Source: Salvator merianae (lineage: Eukaryota > Chordata > Lepidosauria > Squamata > Teiidae). From it: a DNA stretch of 64,000 bases. How positions within the stretch are numbered: the first letter of the stretch is position 1; every line of letters begins with the position of its first letter. Made by a program: the position numbers and the translations under genes. The DNA lies in contig QVOM02000126.1 of assembly GCA_003586115.2 (NCBI GenBank), positions 60,206,456 to 60,270,455 on the forward strand, in the 5' to 3' direction. Positions 25,213-37,440 of the stretch are shown one piece after another. Under the pieces are notes generated by a model. The model made no database searches and was not told the origin of the DNA. It saw only the letters and a list, made by a program, of their open reading frames with translations.

Positions 25213-27008
25213 CTCTCAAGCATTAGACACATGTGTTCCCCTTTCCCTCTATCCCTCCAATAGAGGTGGGAGAAGGAAGACTGCACAGCTCATTGTAGGT
25301 TTTATGGGATTTATTTTTTACATTATATTTGGATCAAGAATCTTTTTTGTTTTTAAGATTATTTTATAACAAACCAATTGCAAGAACACAGATTATGAAA
25401 TTTACTCATCCACTTACCTATCTCCAAAAATAATAGCAAATTTAAACTTGTAAAACCAGAATTAAAGCAGAAAATTGTGCAAAATTAAAACAATATTAAA
25501 ACTAATATTTTTTTTTAAAATGTGATTTAAATTAAAATTAAACTGCACAGTGACAGACCTAGGCTGCATCCACATGGCCATACAGGCCATTCTCCTGGGA
25601 GCCCCAGGGGTGAGCCATCCATATTTGCATACCCTTGGAAGCTCCTAAGCTGACCTAATCTACCTGTGGGTTGCCTTTCCCATAAGATGGGGGAAACGAC
25701 TCTCAGGAAAGAGCAGGTAGAATAATTTGCCTTTCCCCCTGTGTGGAAGATCTGACATGTAGCTTCATTATCACTGTGGAGAGTCCTCCAACAGACTGGA
25801 AGTATGGCCAGACGTCAGCCATTTTCTGCCCAACAGAGCACTCTCCAAGGCAGAAACACAAATGCCAAAAGGGTCCCCCCTCATAACTATTTTCTGCATC
25901 GGTTTGTGCACCATGCCATTCACCTAGGTGGTGAAACCTGTACTTTCTGACCCAGCATTTGGACCTTTTGAGGTCCATGCAGATGGATCCTAAGGCTTGC
26001 CTAAATAAATGTGGCTTAGACAGTGTTTCCATGGCTATGCACAGGTGCCTGGGGAAGGGTTCTCAGGCATCATGTCTCAATGCTTGGTGGCATGACATAG
26101 CCATCATGGAGCACAATACCACACCATGTGCCAGGGGGCAAAAGGGTAAAATTGCACACCCTGTTCAAGCACCTTGTCTGCTGCTTCATTGGGTGCCCAT
26201 GTCACCAGACATGGATTTTACAGAGTGCATGGCAACATGGAGAAGCTGTGAAGTCATGGCCATAAATGTACTTTTGAGGGATCTTGGAGGGGGAAGATTC
26301 TTACTTCTAAGTATTGGGAGCTTATTCCCCAATTTCAGGCCAATCATGGGGTGGGGGTAAGCTGTTCCTGTATCATTACCAGGTGATCTAGAGGCAGCTG
26401 CTGTTGAACTTCTTTCCAAGATTAAACCATATGTTCATGCCTAAATTTCCTGTACTAGTGGGCGACTGTGAAAGATTGTTGGAAAATGGCATGAGAATGA
26501 TGTAGACACTTTCCATTTATGTACCTGGAGGGGACCACAGATTGTAAGACTCAACTGATCAGTCCTGGACTACATTAAAACCTCACAATTCCCTTGAGGT
26601 GATGGCTAACACTGAGAAGCTCACATACTCTGAAAATACTTTCAGGGTATGAGAAGATGATTGACTAGAAATAATTATTATGTTTGGGAAAAGTGAGGGA
26701 AGAAGACAGTGAAGACAAATGGCAAGATGGATGAATGGGATCAAAACAGCTACTAGAATGTCCTTGGACAGCTACAAGATCCCACTAGAAACAAGTTAAG
26801 ACAGAATTTCGCCATATCTCAAGGAGCATGATGGCAGGTGATTCTGCCATATGACCTTCCCTGTTCCACTGCCAGGCACTTCCATAATGTGACAACACAG
26901 AAACCACTGGGTTCTAAGCAATTCATCGCTCCCTCACCTCCATTTGCCTAGAGAGCATGTGATACTGCCAAAAATGGAGACAACTAATATGTACCCTCTT
27001 TTGGTCTA
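25213..27008. other. Unrecognised spacer
   Basis: About 25,560-26,030 is GC-richer and begins 'aggctgcatccacatggcca', like a MITE terminus, but no partner end was found. A 133-codon frame at 25,959-26,360 has no domain. Confidence 0.45.
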
Positions 27009-27589
27009 TGGCTGTTTTCGCACTTAGCAAGAAGAACATTCTTGTTCTCTCACTAGTCAAGAGCATCTACACTCGCTAATGGCCCCAGCAGTCCTGAATT
27101 GCACCGAGGTACCCCGATACTCACCTGAAGCTGTGGAAGGCTGGAGAAGTAATTTGCTGTCCTGATTCCAACCTGCGCTATCAAGCGTAGATGGGTGGAG
27201 GTGTATTCGCACTGCTTCCTGGTTTGAAATGGCAGCGGGGAGGGGCTGGCGGGGCCATACAGGCACTGTCCATCACTTCACAACCCGGTTTGCCCTTTCG
27301 GCTTCACACCCCAGCTGCCGTTTCAAAGACAGCTCCAAAAGGAGCTGCTTTAACTTCAAAGTAGTAGCTCTATGTTTTGGATTACTAGCTCTATGTTTGC
27401 ATTTGTGCCTCTATGATTTGTGACCTCACTTCCTGCCTAGTGTATTCCCAATTGCACTGCTCCCTCTGCTGGTCAGCTTGGAGTCATTCCCATAGCTGGC
27501 AAGTGCGTATAGCACTCAACAGACTCCATCTTCACTGGCCTGAAGCCTGCTAATTAAACAGTTCCACTATGGTAAGTGTGAAAATGCCC
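27009..27589. mobile_element. Harbinger-type MITE (copy 2)
   Basis: The left terminus is 'ggctgttttcgcacttagc'. The right terminus, reverse-complemented, is 'gggcattttcacacttacc'. These are inverted repeats of the family described at 46,015 and 47,073. A clear 3-bp duplication is not visible, so exact ends are uncertain by a few bases. Non-coding. Confidence 0.7.
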
Positions 27590-28199
27590 TGTGTCTCCTA
27601 TGTTGCTATTCCCATGTTTTATTATTTGTTTCATACATAAATTATAAAGATTGTTTATGGAAATCTTGAAGACATAAGATCATGTAAGCAACCCTTACTG
27701 AAGCTGAGACTGGTGGATAATAAATGAGAGAGCATGCAAAAATAGGTATGTTTACAGTTCAAACCAAAGATGATTTAGTCTCACCCTCTGAAGTTTCAGT
27801 ATTTTCTTTCTTCTACTGAAATTTTTCATTTCTGCATATATAAAATACTATCAATCTACCCCTAAGTATAAAACTTCATTTTTCACATGTTCAGTGATAT
27901 CCCTTTATAAGTCATCTGATTTCACCCTGTGAAGAAAAGCAATCTTCTGTGTTCTAGTTTTTTTGTCAGAATAACTGAGTGTTTTCTCTAATACTGAATA
28001 TGGCAGAATAGTCAAGGTTCTTTAATTCTCCCCCCATTCATGAAAATATTTTATTTACTATGTTCAGAAGCATGTGCATGCACAAAGAAGCCACAGACTT
28101 GTGAATCTTTGGTCATAAAACTGAGTCCATATGAGAAGATTAAAAGAACTCTGAGGAATTAGACATGGTTTATTTTCATATGATGTGGACTATCCTGTG
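27590..28199. other. Unrecognised spacer
   Basis: AT-rich; no gene or repeat was recognised. Confidence 0.55.
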
Positions 28200-28630
28200 C
28201 TTCACTGGCCAAGTTCAGGCAGCCTAGCCCACAATGGGTTGAGCTGCCACTGGTCTGCTCTAAGGACTATCCACACTGCAGACAGCCCGTCCTAGCCCAA
28301 CTTCGGAGGCCAGGAACAAAAGCTGTCAGCCTCCAAAGCTGCCAGCAGGGCCTGTTCTGGCTGGGTGCCCAGAAGTGGCGCACTTTCTGTGTTGTTTCTG
28401 AGTGCTTGGCAAAATGGTGTAGGGTATGTTATACCTGATCATAGTCTATGTGATGTCCATACATGGGCCGTTGACCCAGTATACTGCCTAGAACACTGTA
28501 TACTTTGAGCAGGCTACAACACCATTTTTACACCATAGCCCACTCCAATGCCTCAACTAGTGCAGGTGAAACAGTCTACCAGGAGGTGTGGGCTCCTGGT
28601 AGACTGTTCTGTAGTATGGATGACACATTC
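28200..28630 (+). mobile_element. MITE-like repeat, family 3 (copy)
   Basis: It aligns with 800-1330. The piece 'ggccaggaacaaaagctgtc' then 'gcctccaaagctgccagcag' matches its counterpart there, and 'tggtagactgttctgtagta' matches 'tgatagactggtccacagtg'. It includes a perfect 12-bp hairpin, 'gtctaccaggag' / 'ctcctggtagac', near 28,574-28,604. Confidence 0.55.
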
Positions 28631-28695
28631 CATCCTGTCTCATCTCATCCCATCTCATCCCATCTCATCCCATACCATGCCATACCATACCATAC
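28631..28695. repeat. Simple repeat (CATCTCATCC)n then (CATAC)n
   Basis: The ten-base unit repeats about three times and then gives way to CATAC-type pentamers. Confidence 0.9.
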
Positions 28696-28697
28696 AA

Positions 28698-28850
28698 TTC
28701 CATAGCATTTTATTTCTATACTGCCTTTCCAATAAAATTGCTCAAGACAGTTTACAACAAGCAGAAAAGATCCAATACAAAATAATACACCATACATTAA
28801 AATACATAATACATTATAAAGTTGCATATATTACCAAATAAAACATTATG
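28698..28850. mobile_element. LINE/SINE tail-like repeat
   Basis: 'tttctatactgcctttccaa' followed by 'gacagtttacaacaagcag' and AATACA-rich sequence resembles the complement of a reptile LINE/SINE tail, and the copy at 36,456-36,560. Boundaries and orientation are approximate. Confidence 0.4.
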
Positions 28851-31438
28851 GGGGAGGGGAGAACAGACCCAACAATATCAGTTCTCTCTTCCTCCCTCTC
28901 TCAACTGAGTGCAGCCACCATTCTTAAACCTTGGGAGGGAAGGACAGCGTAGCAGCACACCAGGTCTTCCTCTTCCCTCCTCCCCAGTGAGTGCAGCTGC
29001 AATTCTTAGACCTTCTGGGAGAGAAGGGAAGGACAGCAACACACCAAGTCCTCCTTCCTCCCTCAGGCAGTTTCCTAGGTTGATTTACTGACCCAGTGCA
29101 GACACAGCCAGTGTCTATCTAAACCAGCATTGGGCTGGATCTAAATCTTCAGGACTGACTGCACTAATACTATGATTATCCATTTAAACCTTCTTGGCAA
29201 TTTTATCATGGGCAACTCATGAAGTTTCCTTTAATCTCTCTACATAATAAAATAAATAAACCATGTACCATAAAATTAAAAAAACGTCCTAAGTTTTTAT
29301 AGGACAATGACATTTATTGTCATAACAATATTCATGATAAATGCGTTTCCTCTGAATGTGGCAGTAGTAGAGAAATGGGGGATCCGGTCACTCATTATGA
29401 ATATAAATGCATTGTATTTGTATACCATCAGAGGCCTCATATGTTTTAGTGGATGAATGTAGGCTTTCTGGCTTATTTTCAACCTAATTGTTTGTGTCTG
29501 AATGGTGGTGACAGCAATGTTTACGACTAATTATGGCAACTGTGTTTATGAAACCAATCATAGTCCTTGGGTCTCTCCTAATTTCCTAGTTGCACGGAAA
29601 TGCCAGGAAATCCATCTTTTAAAAGTGATTGCATCTTCTGGTGTTCCAAAGAGGAAGCAAACTGATTTGATCAAAGGAGAAAGCTATGTTGGCCCTGGCG
29701 ATGGTTGTGACAACTTTATGATTCAGTAACACTTTATTGACAAAGCAACAAACTTTAACACTGATATGCTTTTACAAAAACCAAAAAGCTGTTAATAATT
29801 TTCATTCTGAACTCTGTTTGTAGTTTGAATCAATAGTCATGCCTTCTACATGATTCTGTATTTTGCTATGTAGGTTAAAATGCAGGCCTTTTAAAGAGTG
29901 GTGTCAAACAAGATCATTTTGATTAACCACTATAAAAATATCTGTACCATTTCTGTCTTCCAGGCATATCCCCATGCAGAGTTACAAAATTTTGTATGCA
30001 CGATACACACACACATAAATAAGCAAGGCAAAAGTTTGTCAAAGAAAAGCAAAACCACTGTAGTCATGAAAAAGGACCACAGCTCAAAGTCCTACCGATG
30101 CTATGATTATATACATAATCCCTTCCCTCATCTTTCAAGGCCTCCATAATTGTATCAAGGGTCACAGGGTAGAAAATGAACAATAATGATCCAGAAAAAA
30201 AGAAACCCTACAGGAGATAAATCAGACTTGCACATGTTCATAAAGAAACACTTGTGTGACAGCTCAAAGGGGAAAGTTTCCCATAACCTATGCTTTGGGA
30301 GCTTATCCTTTTTTGTTCAGGATCACCAGAAACGTATGTCACTACAGGGTCTTGCTCAATCAGTGTCTGTTGATGACAAGAATAGTATGTTATTGTGAAG
30401 TGGTTTCAAATAGGTCTTTTGTTCCGGACTGTTATTCTCTACTTTGAAAATCTTCATTCTCTTTCTTGGTTCATTTTTTTTCCTGTTGGCTCCAATGCTT
30501 TTCCTTTGCCTCAAGCCTTCATCTGTTACTTTCTAATTGTTAGGCAAGGCAGACAAGGTGTCCCACAGGGAACAGATGGGATTGTAGAATCTACCAGTAA
30601 GAGTCACTCCTGGAATAGATTTTCACCTTCAGGCTCCACACAGAGGTAATAAATGTTTTCTACCAACCAAAGGCAAATCAAAAGGCACACTTTAGTGGTT
30701 GTAAAGATTTTACCCCCTTTCAATTCTCAGCATATTCTCTTCCCCAACCCTTTACTCATTTTTATTTCTGTTCTGAAATAAATTTCTTTTTCTTTATGCT
30801 TGATTTTGGTTCCAGAGTTTTTCATTTGCGTTTGGTGCATTGTAGAAGAAAGCCTTGTTTGCCCTGGTTTTCCAAGATAACAAAGGCTAACATTCAATTA
30901 CCACCTAGAAGCTTTCTACATTGGGCAGTAGACTGGAGCATGGTCCACTCTAGGCTTCTGTCTTCCATATGCTAGTCCAAGATAGCAGAAACTTCACCCC
31001 CCTATCATGCTTCATCTACAATGTCCAAAATGGCACCCCACCTGGAAGCACTGTGGACCTCAACACTGAGATTTACAACCATCTCAGGACCAGTATGTTG
31101 GATCACAAAGGCATGAGAATGGCACACTTCCATTATCCAGTACACCACAGGGGACCTTTACTAGTGACACAAGAGGATGCATTTCCAAAATGCCTCCCCC
31201 CCCAAGAACTCTGAAGGCCAGGAATCTTTGGTTCTGATTTTCAGAGCTCAGAAATTTCAAACTGGCTCCAAAGCTAATGCAGTTCCCTTGGATTTCCTTT
31301 TCCTTTTTTTTTTTTTTTTAAAGAATGTGATTAGTAAACATAAATACTACTGCAAATGCTAGTGGGAGTAGTTCCTTTTATATAACATTTCAACATATCT
31401 CTTTCACACAGGTGCCAAGGTTTCTGCTATATAGTATT
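28851..31438. other. Unrecognised spacer
   Basis: No gene was found. The 29,280-30,650 part is AT-rich, complex and free of the families seen elsewhere. A T15 run lies near 31,307-31,319. Confidence 0.45.
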
Positions 31439-31802
31439 TAGGGATGTGCAAATTTCGATTCGTATTCAATAATTCATTTGAAGATTCATTTTCATAATTT
31501 TTTGCATCGAAACGAAAATGACATTTTTCGCATTTACGGGTTTTCGATCGAAAACAAAAATGCCTATTCTATTGCAAAAACGAGATTCTTTGAATATTTG
31601 CATTTTCACACTTTTTCGCTATGTTTTAACCATGAAAATGGCATTTCCAATGGCATTTTCAATAGAAAAACGAATGTGAAAAATGAGAAAATGAAGGCAA
31701 AAAATGCATTTTTTTTGGTAACGGAATTCTCTGACGAATCGAAAATTCAGATTTTTTGATTCAAAAATGAAGGAAAAACTTTTTTTTTGGTGCACATCCC
31801 TA
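31439..31802. mobile_element. hAT-like MITE, AT-rich
   Basis: The termini are perfect 12-bp inverted repeats 'tagggatgtgca' and 'tgcacatcccta'. The flanking octamers 'atagtatt' (31,431-31,438) and 'ataataat' (31,803-31,810) match at 6 of 8 positions, compatible with an aged 8-bp hAT target duplication. The right octamer overlaps an AAT microsatellite, so that match is weak on its own. The interior has many imperfect inverted pieces around 'cgaaaatg'. The 93-codon frame inside is a by-product of A-rich sequence. Confidence 0.8.
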
Positions 31803-31866
31803 ATAATAATAATAATAAAAATAAATTATAATATTATAATAATATTAATTATTATTATTATTATTC
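31803..31866. repeat. (AAT)n/(ATT)n simple repeat
   Basis: AAT units change to ATT units halfway, giving an AT-only inverted-symmetry tract next to the MITE end. Confidence 0.9.
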
Positions 31867-31965
31867 TTTATAGCTGTGCTTATATTAAGGGATCTCTGGT
31901 TTAAAATATATCAGTTTTGTCATCAGAGATGGCATAATGTTACTTAATAGCTCTAAAAGTGATTT

Positions 31966-32005
31966 CTCCCTCCCTCCCTCCCTCCCGCCCGCACGCCTGC
32001 CCGCC
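31966..32005. repeat. (CCCT)n pyrimidine tract
   Basis: Five or six CCCT units run into degenerate CCGCCC-type units. Confidence 0.88.
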
Positions 32006-33510
32006 TTCTAGTTTAAATGTCTAAGTCAATTGTCATTTTAAAACTGAGCTGGGGAATAGACTTCACTGCCAAGAGGTAATTCACAGCAAAACATTAATAA
32101 ACAAATCAAACTCTGTTTTTGAATGGACAAAAGACAATTACAGTTATTTTATTAATAGGCAGCGTAAATGATTTCATGCCAGATTTGAACTCTCCAAAGG
32201 ACACAAATCAATACTGAGCATCAATAAACCTTGATGCTGCTTTGCCAATAGGGCCAAAATAAACGGGAAAGCCATGAAAGGAACCTTCATTAACCTACTG
32301 CTTTTCAGAAGTTTTGGACTAGCCCTAGAAAGCAAAGCACAGGTTACATTAAAGAAAGTTTGAATTCTAATTACTCTAGAGTTGGGGCAGTGGCTGGTGG
32401 ACAAGTGCTCAGAAGAAGGCTAGCCAGTTATTTGGCACTAGTATTTTGTAGTTAAGTTTGCATAACAAACTGGGCTTTGGTGCATTATACCCCAAAGCCT
32501 GATCTGCTGCTCTTTCCTAACCTCAAAACACAGTGAGAAATGGATTGTTTTCCCTCCCCTATGCACACTGTCAGCCAGGCCACCAGCATGGGTCACATAA
32601 AATATTGAAACAGTTTTAGAAATGCCATTAAATGTATTAAAACACAGATAAAATGCAATCCCTACCCACCCACCCACTGTGGGGTAATATATAGAGGGTT
32701 GAACGTAAAAGCTCATTTCCTCCAAATTAGAAAGATTTGAGCCGATTAACGGATTGCAAAAAAGTCAATTGCTCTTGATATCACTTATATCCAATAACTA
32801 TGAGAGAAAATACATTTACTTGCATACACGTGGATATTTTTATTTTTGCTGGCTTGCCCCTTCTATTGAAGCCTTCTGTATTACAATTAATTCTTACCTA
32901 GAAGTTAACACAATTGTAAAGAGCATTTATTTATGATAGGGAAATGAATAGCCAATCTGGCCAACATTGGGTGTCTGAATTGTGCAAACTCAAAGGTTTT
33001 CCATTAAGACAAAGGAACCCACCACACAAAGCCCGTTGAGTCTGACTGTTGCAGCAAATCCACTCTTTTTGAAGGCACTCTCAGACATCTTTTCCGCATG
33101 TGCCTAAGAAAGAGCACCACGAATCTGTCTAGTATGCCCCACATATCTTCATTCTACCTTTCATTTTGCTCTTGTTCTCCATTGCCAAATTCCTGACTAC
33201 TATTGCTAGAAGAACCAGCTGCTAGAAGAGGGTTGGGTTTTCTTCCAGTCTTGTTCCTAGATGCTAATTCACCAAAACCTTGGATAGCCTGTTCATGAAC
33301 ATCATTAATTTTTGGCAGTCTCTGCCGCTCAAAGTATACTGAATCTTTGCAGTGTATTTCAAACCCAGACTTCCATTGGCATTCAGACGACCAAGTGATC
33401 CATCACAATTCACTCCTGGTTCTCCTAATCAGGCTGACAGTGGTATTGTTTCAGGAAACTATGGTGTTGAATCAGGATTACAATTATCTGCTTTGGGGTG
33501 AGGGTGAGAT
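32006..33510. other. Unrecognised spacer
   Basis: No gene or repeat was recognised. About 32,030-32,250 is complex AT-rich DNA without repeat features. The sequence just before 33,511 may belong to the Harbinger element but shows no motif. Confidence 0.45.
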
Positions 33511-34762
33511 TTGGAAACACAGGATGATTCTGATCAGGCAAGACTGAAGCAACCATCATACAAAGGAACATTTGTTTGCTTCTTCCCTGACTCCTTACTT
33601 TCTAAATCAACAAACATTCACAGTCAACAGGCAATATTAGCTGTATCTCCCAAGACCAGCAACTGGTGGGAGAACTTTTCAGTCAAAATCTCTGAAGACA
33701 AAAAGTGGTTGAAGCACCTTCGATTGACCAGGCATCTTCTACTGCTTAACAGAGAAGCTACAGTGACTTCCCTGGAAGCTATCTACAAGAATGCAGGGCC
33801 TGATCCCTGTAGAAAAATAGCACACTATTGCTGTCTGGAGGCTTGCAAACGTAATAATACTGAATTGTTGGAGAACAGTTTGCTGTTGCGTGGTCAACCA
33901 CAGCTATGGTCGTTGTGGAAATGTGACTGGCCATCTAGACTCATCTCTTTAAGTATGTGGTCCCACTTCAGGGACATGCATATCATCAGTTTCTCACATG
34001 CAGGTGACTTTATTTGGATGCACATATCTTCAGATTGTTTGTCTGCATAGAATGGGCAGAGGAGGCTGAGGCTGCTGTCAAGTCAACCTCTCCTCCACAC
34101 TATTCAACACATGTTGACACATTCCCAAATGTGTCTTTCTGGGTGTTTGGATTCTTAGGTGATCAGATAGTTGGCTTAGATTTCTGTTGTATTGACCTCC
34201 TCTTCCCACAGACTATGGCCTCACTTGGGAAACTCAGCTTCTCTCATTCTGCTGGCATGGTGAATGGTATGCACATCAGGATTGTTCCCACAGGGCTTTG
34301 GGTCACAGAATTTGTAAACAAAAATAACTTCTCTGCTATTCTCAAGAGAGCAGTTGATCACTAGGGAATGTTCACAGATACAGAAATTGGCTAGAGTTAG
34401 TGGGAGGAGTCATGCTATATTCATTTTTAGAAACAGTTTGATCTGTGAGACCATATTGGGAGTTCTTTTCTGAGAACCCAACCAGAACTATCAATTGGGT
34501 GCAAATACTCCCTGCCATCATTTCCGATGTGATAGAAGATAACTAATGAAATAATACAGAAGGTTCTTGGATGCTGTTCAATCACATTTCAACAACTGCC
34601 TCAATAGGATACATAATGATTTTGAATGCACATTTGAGCACCAGAAGGTGGTGATGCCTTCTAGGGACACTGAAGGTAGCAGAGGAGAATGCTAACTTGG
34701 TGTTGGCAGCATGCATTATACTACACAACAGCTGCAAAGTGAGGGAGGCTCAGCAGCTGGTC
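33511..34762 (+). pseudogene. PIF/Harbinger transposase, decayed
   Basis: Three pieces in three frames follow the order of a Harbinger (HARBI1/ALP1-like) DDE transposase. In 33,511-34,050, residues 52-79 hold 'WWENF' and 'DKKWLKHLRLTRHLLL', like the N-terminal W..F and 'W..NFRM.R.TFL' segments. In 34,014-34,364, residues 80-116 hold 'GMVNGMHIRI' and 'EFVNKNNFSAILKRAVDH', matching 'GA(I/V)DG(T/S)HI.I' and '.(Y/F).NRKG..S..LQA.VDH'. Near 34,686-34,755 the frame 'ENANLVLAACIILHNSC' matches the C-terminal '...AACVLHN.C'. The first catalytic Asp is Asn here, and the second and third catalytic positions are not recognisable. The enzyme would have cut and pasted elements with 3-bp target duplications. 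No termini were found around it. Confidence 0.75.
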
Positions 34763-35063
34763 ATAGGTGGAAATGCATGTGGATGTGGGAGATTATCTTT
34801 TGGTGATATCAATGGAGACAAGATAAAGGCCAAGGAGGGAAGACCTGTGAGAGATGATCTTACAAGACTTCACTAGAAAATTAAGGAGAGCCGGTGGGCT
34901 TTGTTTTTGTTTTGTCCGTGTGTTCAGATAACAAACGTATTGAATCTACTGTTTGTTTGGTTGATCTTACAAGTGCATTAACTCATATGACAGAACTCAA
35001 ATAAATTCAAAAGATGGATCCAGAGACCCCATCCATTTCCTAATTTACAGCTTGTGGTGGCTT
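34763..35063. other. Unrecognised spacer
   Basis: It probably includes the 3' remainder of the Harbinger element, but no terminal repeat could be identified. Confidence 0.4.
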
Positions 35064-35147
35064 GGGCTGCATCCAGATGTCACTTACTTATTCCGCCATA
35101 TTTGGATTTTCTGGAATAAAGCATGTAAGTGACATCTGGATGCAACA
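35064..35147. mobile_element. Short foldback element (copy 2)
   Basis: The arms 'gctgcatccagatgtcactt' and 'aagtgacatctggatgcaac' are inverted repeats of about 22 bases with one mismatch. A second nested pair 'ttattcc'/'ggaataa' lies inside. It is the cleanest of three copies (others at 3669 and 55,187). Confidence 0.85.
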
Positions 35148-35649
35148 TGGGTAGCTCCACTATACTTGTCAAACCAGGTTACCCATGATTCTTGGGGGAT
35201 TCAGCTATTACTGTTGCCAGCTTTGTTTATTTGTTTATGCATGCCTGCATCTTGCATGGTTGGTCTAAACAGAACTTGATTTTCTGAGGTTCACAGAGGG
35301 TTCATGTATCATCACTGGAGCATTTAATAATGTGCACATGCAAGTACACATCATGCACAGTTGACTAAGCAATGGGTCGCCGCTTCCTGCGCCACGTCAT
35401 TCCTGTCCAGCCACCGCCCACTGTGCATCTGTGTCTTGTGGCTTATTGTTAGGCCAAGGACACCAAGTCCTTCCTCAGGATACTTTTGGGTGGAGTTGGG
35501 CCTCCAGAGTGGTTTATACTAAGCTCCTGCCTTGGAAACAAGACCCTTTTCCAGAGGCCAGCCAGGAGGATTTGCATGACTAGTTACAGCCAGGATGTTA
35601 CTCAGTTTAGTACAAAATTCGAAAGGCTCTGGGCCATGTTTTAGTAAGT
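35148..35649. other. Unrecognised spacer
   Basis: No gene or repeat was recognised between the foldback element and the ATTC repeat. Confidence 0.5.
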
Positions 35650-35678
35650 CATTCATTCGTTCATTCATTCATTCATTT
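35650..35678. repeat. (ATTC)n microsatellite
   Basis: About seven ATTC units lie next to the 3' end of the minus-strand L1. Confidence 0.92.
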
Positions 35679-35689
35679 ATTTTTAATTT

Positions 35690-36455
35690 AAATTAAAATA
35701 ACAACATAAAGAAATACAACATTTAGTGCTACCCCCACCCAAAAAAAAAAAATACATTGAAAAACAAACCATCAAACAATAACTACCCCATCACCGCTCT
35801 ACCAAACTACCCCTTAGGCACATAGGTTGACGACATTAGATTACTTCTTCCATCTTCATCCACCTTCTTTTTAGCTAGACCAAAGAGTCAGTCTTATTAT
35901 TTCTTCTCTTAATTCTTCTGGCGCTTGGGGTCTCGTGGAAAAATACAATAGATCTTTCCATTTTTCCTCTGTTTTAAAAATCAGTTTCAAACCTTGACTT
36001 TTAAATCTCATTTCCCGCATTTTATCGAATCTATATTGTTCCATTAGGTACCTATACCAGTTACTTAATGTCCATTTAGTACTTTCCCTCCATCCCAGTA
36101 CAATTGTCGATTGCGCTGCCAATATCATTTGAGCAAATAAATACTGTTTTCCTCGCTTATACTCCCTGATGTCACTTCAAAAAAAACTAGTTCGGGTGAT
36201 AAATTCAAATTTAAATTTAAAATATCATTAATTTCATTCTGAATAACTATCCAAAACAATTTTATAATATCACATTCTCACCAAAGGTGGAAATATGTAC
36301 CTCTATGACCACACCCATGCCAGCATTGCGGTGACATCGTGGGTATCATATGTGCTAATTGTGCTGGTGTCCTATACCATCTATAAAATATTTTCAGGAT
36401 CATCTCTTGTACCCTATTATTCTTTAAATCTTTAATTTTCTTCATTTTTTTGCCC
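35690..36455 (-). pseudogene. L1 LINE ORF2 C-terminus and 3' end
   Basis: On the minus strand the translation gives 'VQEMILKIFYRWYRTPAQLA', then 'CWHGCGHRGTYFHLW' followed by a stop where W is expected, then 'GWRESTKWTLSNWYRYLMEQ'. This is the order of the L1 ORF2 C-terminal region, with its CxxCGxxGTxxHxWWxC zinc-knuckle-like motif. Frameshifts and stops make it inactive. The minus-strand 3' end is A-rich (T/A-rich at 35,680-35,750 on the plus strand). It is 5'-truncated: endonuclease and most of the reverse transcriptase are missing. ORF2 is the endonuclease/reverse transcriptase that performs target-primed integration. Confidence 0.88.
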
Positions 36456-36560
36456 AATGTAGGTCATTCATTTATAACATTTATATCCCACCCTTCACCT
36501 GGAGGTAGGCACAACATATGTCAATACAAACACTAGAACATATTTAAAATACAACCTGTC
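36456..36560. mobile_element. LINE/SINE tail-like repeat
   Basis: 'catttatatcccacccttca' followed by 'aggcacaacatatg' resembles the complement of the reptile LINE/SINE tail ('...CCGCCCT...GGGCGG...TATAAA'). It abuts the truncation point of the L1. Boundaries are approximate. Confidence 0.45.
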
Positions 36561-37440
36561 CAACCTGCTAAACACACACAATACACTCTCAGAGTTTGTT
36601 TTCCTGCTCCTTCCTTAGGGCATCCTTCCTGTGTCCAGGGACAGATAGAGGCCATGATGTTCACGCTTCTTGGTACGCAAAGTGTTCTTTGGATGCTCAA
36701 AAACTATCCCTTTCATTGCCTGTGGATGTACCCAAAGCCAGCATTGCATCAAATTGACTTTCTGAAGTGCCAAACTAGTTGAAGCCTTTGAGGTTAGTAT
36801 TGATGCACTACCCTTTAAGGATGGCAAAAATGTGTGCATATTATATAACAATTTTTTTAAAAAATTTTTTATTAATTTACCTTAACTGTTGAATAAAAGC
36901 TTGTATACAATTAAATACAATTTCCATTCAGTCTGCAGATTTGAAAGGGAACAAAGGTGCTGAAATTGCAAAAGCATTTATCAAGAGGCATCAATGTGTC
37001 TTTCTGTGTGTGTATACCAAGGTTGGTTTCATTTCAAATTACTTACATGAGCAGTTCTTCCATCAATCTCATTCCTTTTATTATTCAATCTTTATTCCAT
37101 GTATAAATATTTTTTCTTCTTCTCATAAGGATAAAGAATATCTGTCACCTTCATGGCATATAGACTTTTGTGTGTTGAATTGTACTTTATAGATTGTCAT
37201 GTCAGGTGCATTAAGTGATTAAAAAACAATGCAATCCTATCCTGAAATTATGCTGACCAAACTGGGAAGAGTTTGTTGTTCTGATAGAATGAAAACCAAT
37301 GCCCATAGAGTGATTTTAGGGTGACATTGTGTCACTGATTTGTTGTTGGCAATTTTCAGGCATGAATTAAGATGCAACTACAGTAGAAAATAGTGTACCT
37401 TTGTTTGTACTCTAAGCTAAACAGCTTGAGACCCAAATAA
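36561..37440. other. Unrecognised spacer
   Basis: No gene was seen. The A/T block at 36,845-36,930 could be another LINE 3' end, but I have no motif for it. Confidence 0.45.

Noticed and set aside
24942..25369. Several similar short proteins on both strands
   Set aside because: They are mirror images produced by the 153-bp palindrome.
33511..34050. 179-codon reading frame as a host gene
   Set aside because: It is the N-terminal piece of a decayed Harbinger transposase, continued in other frames; no intact gene structure is present.
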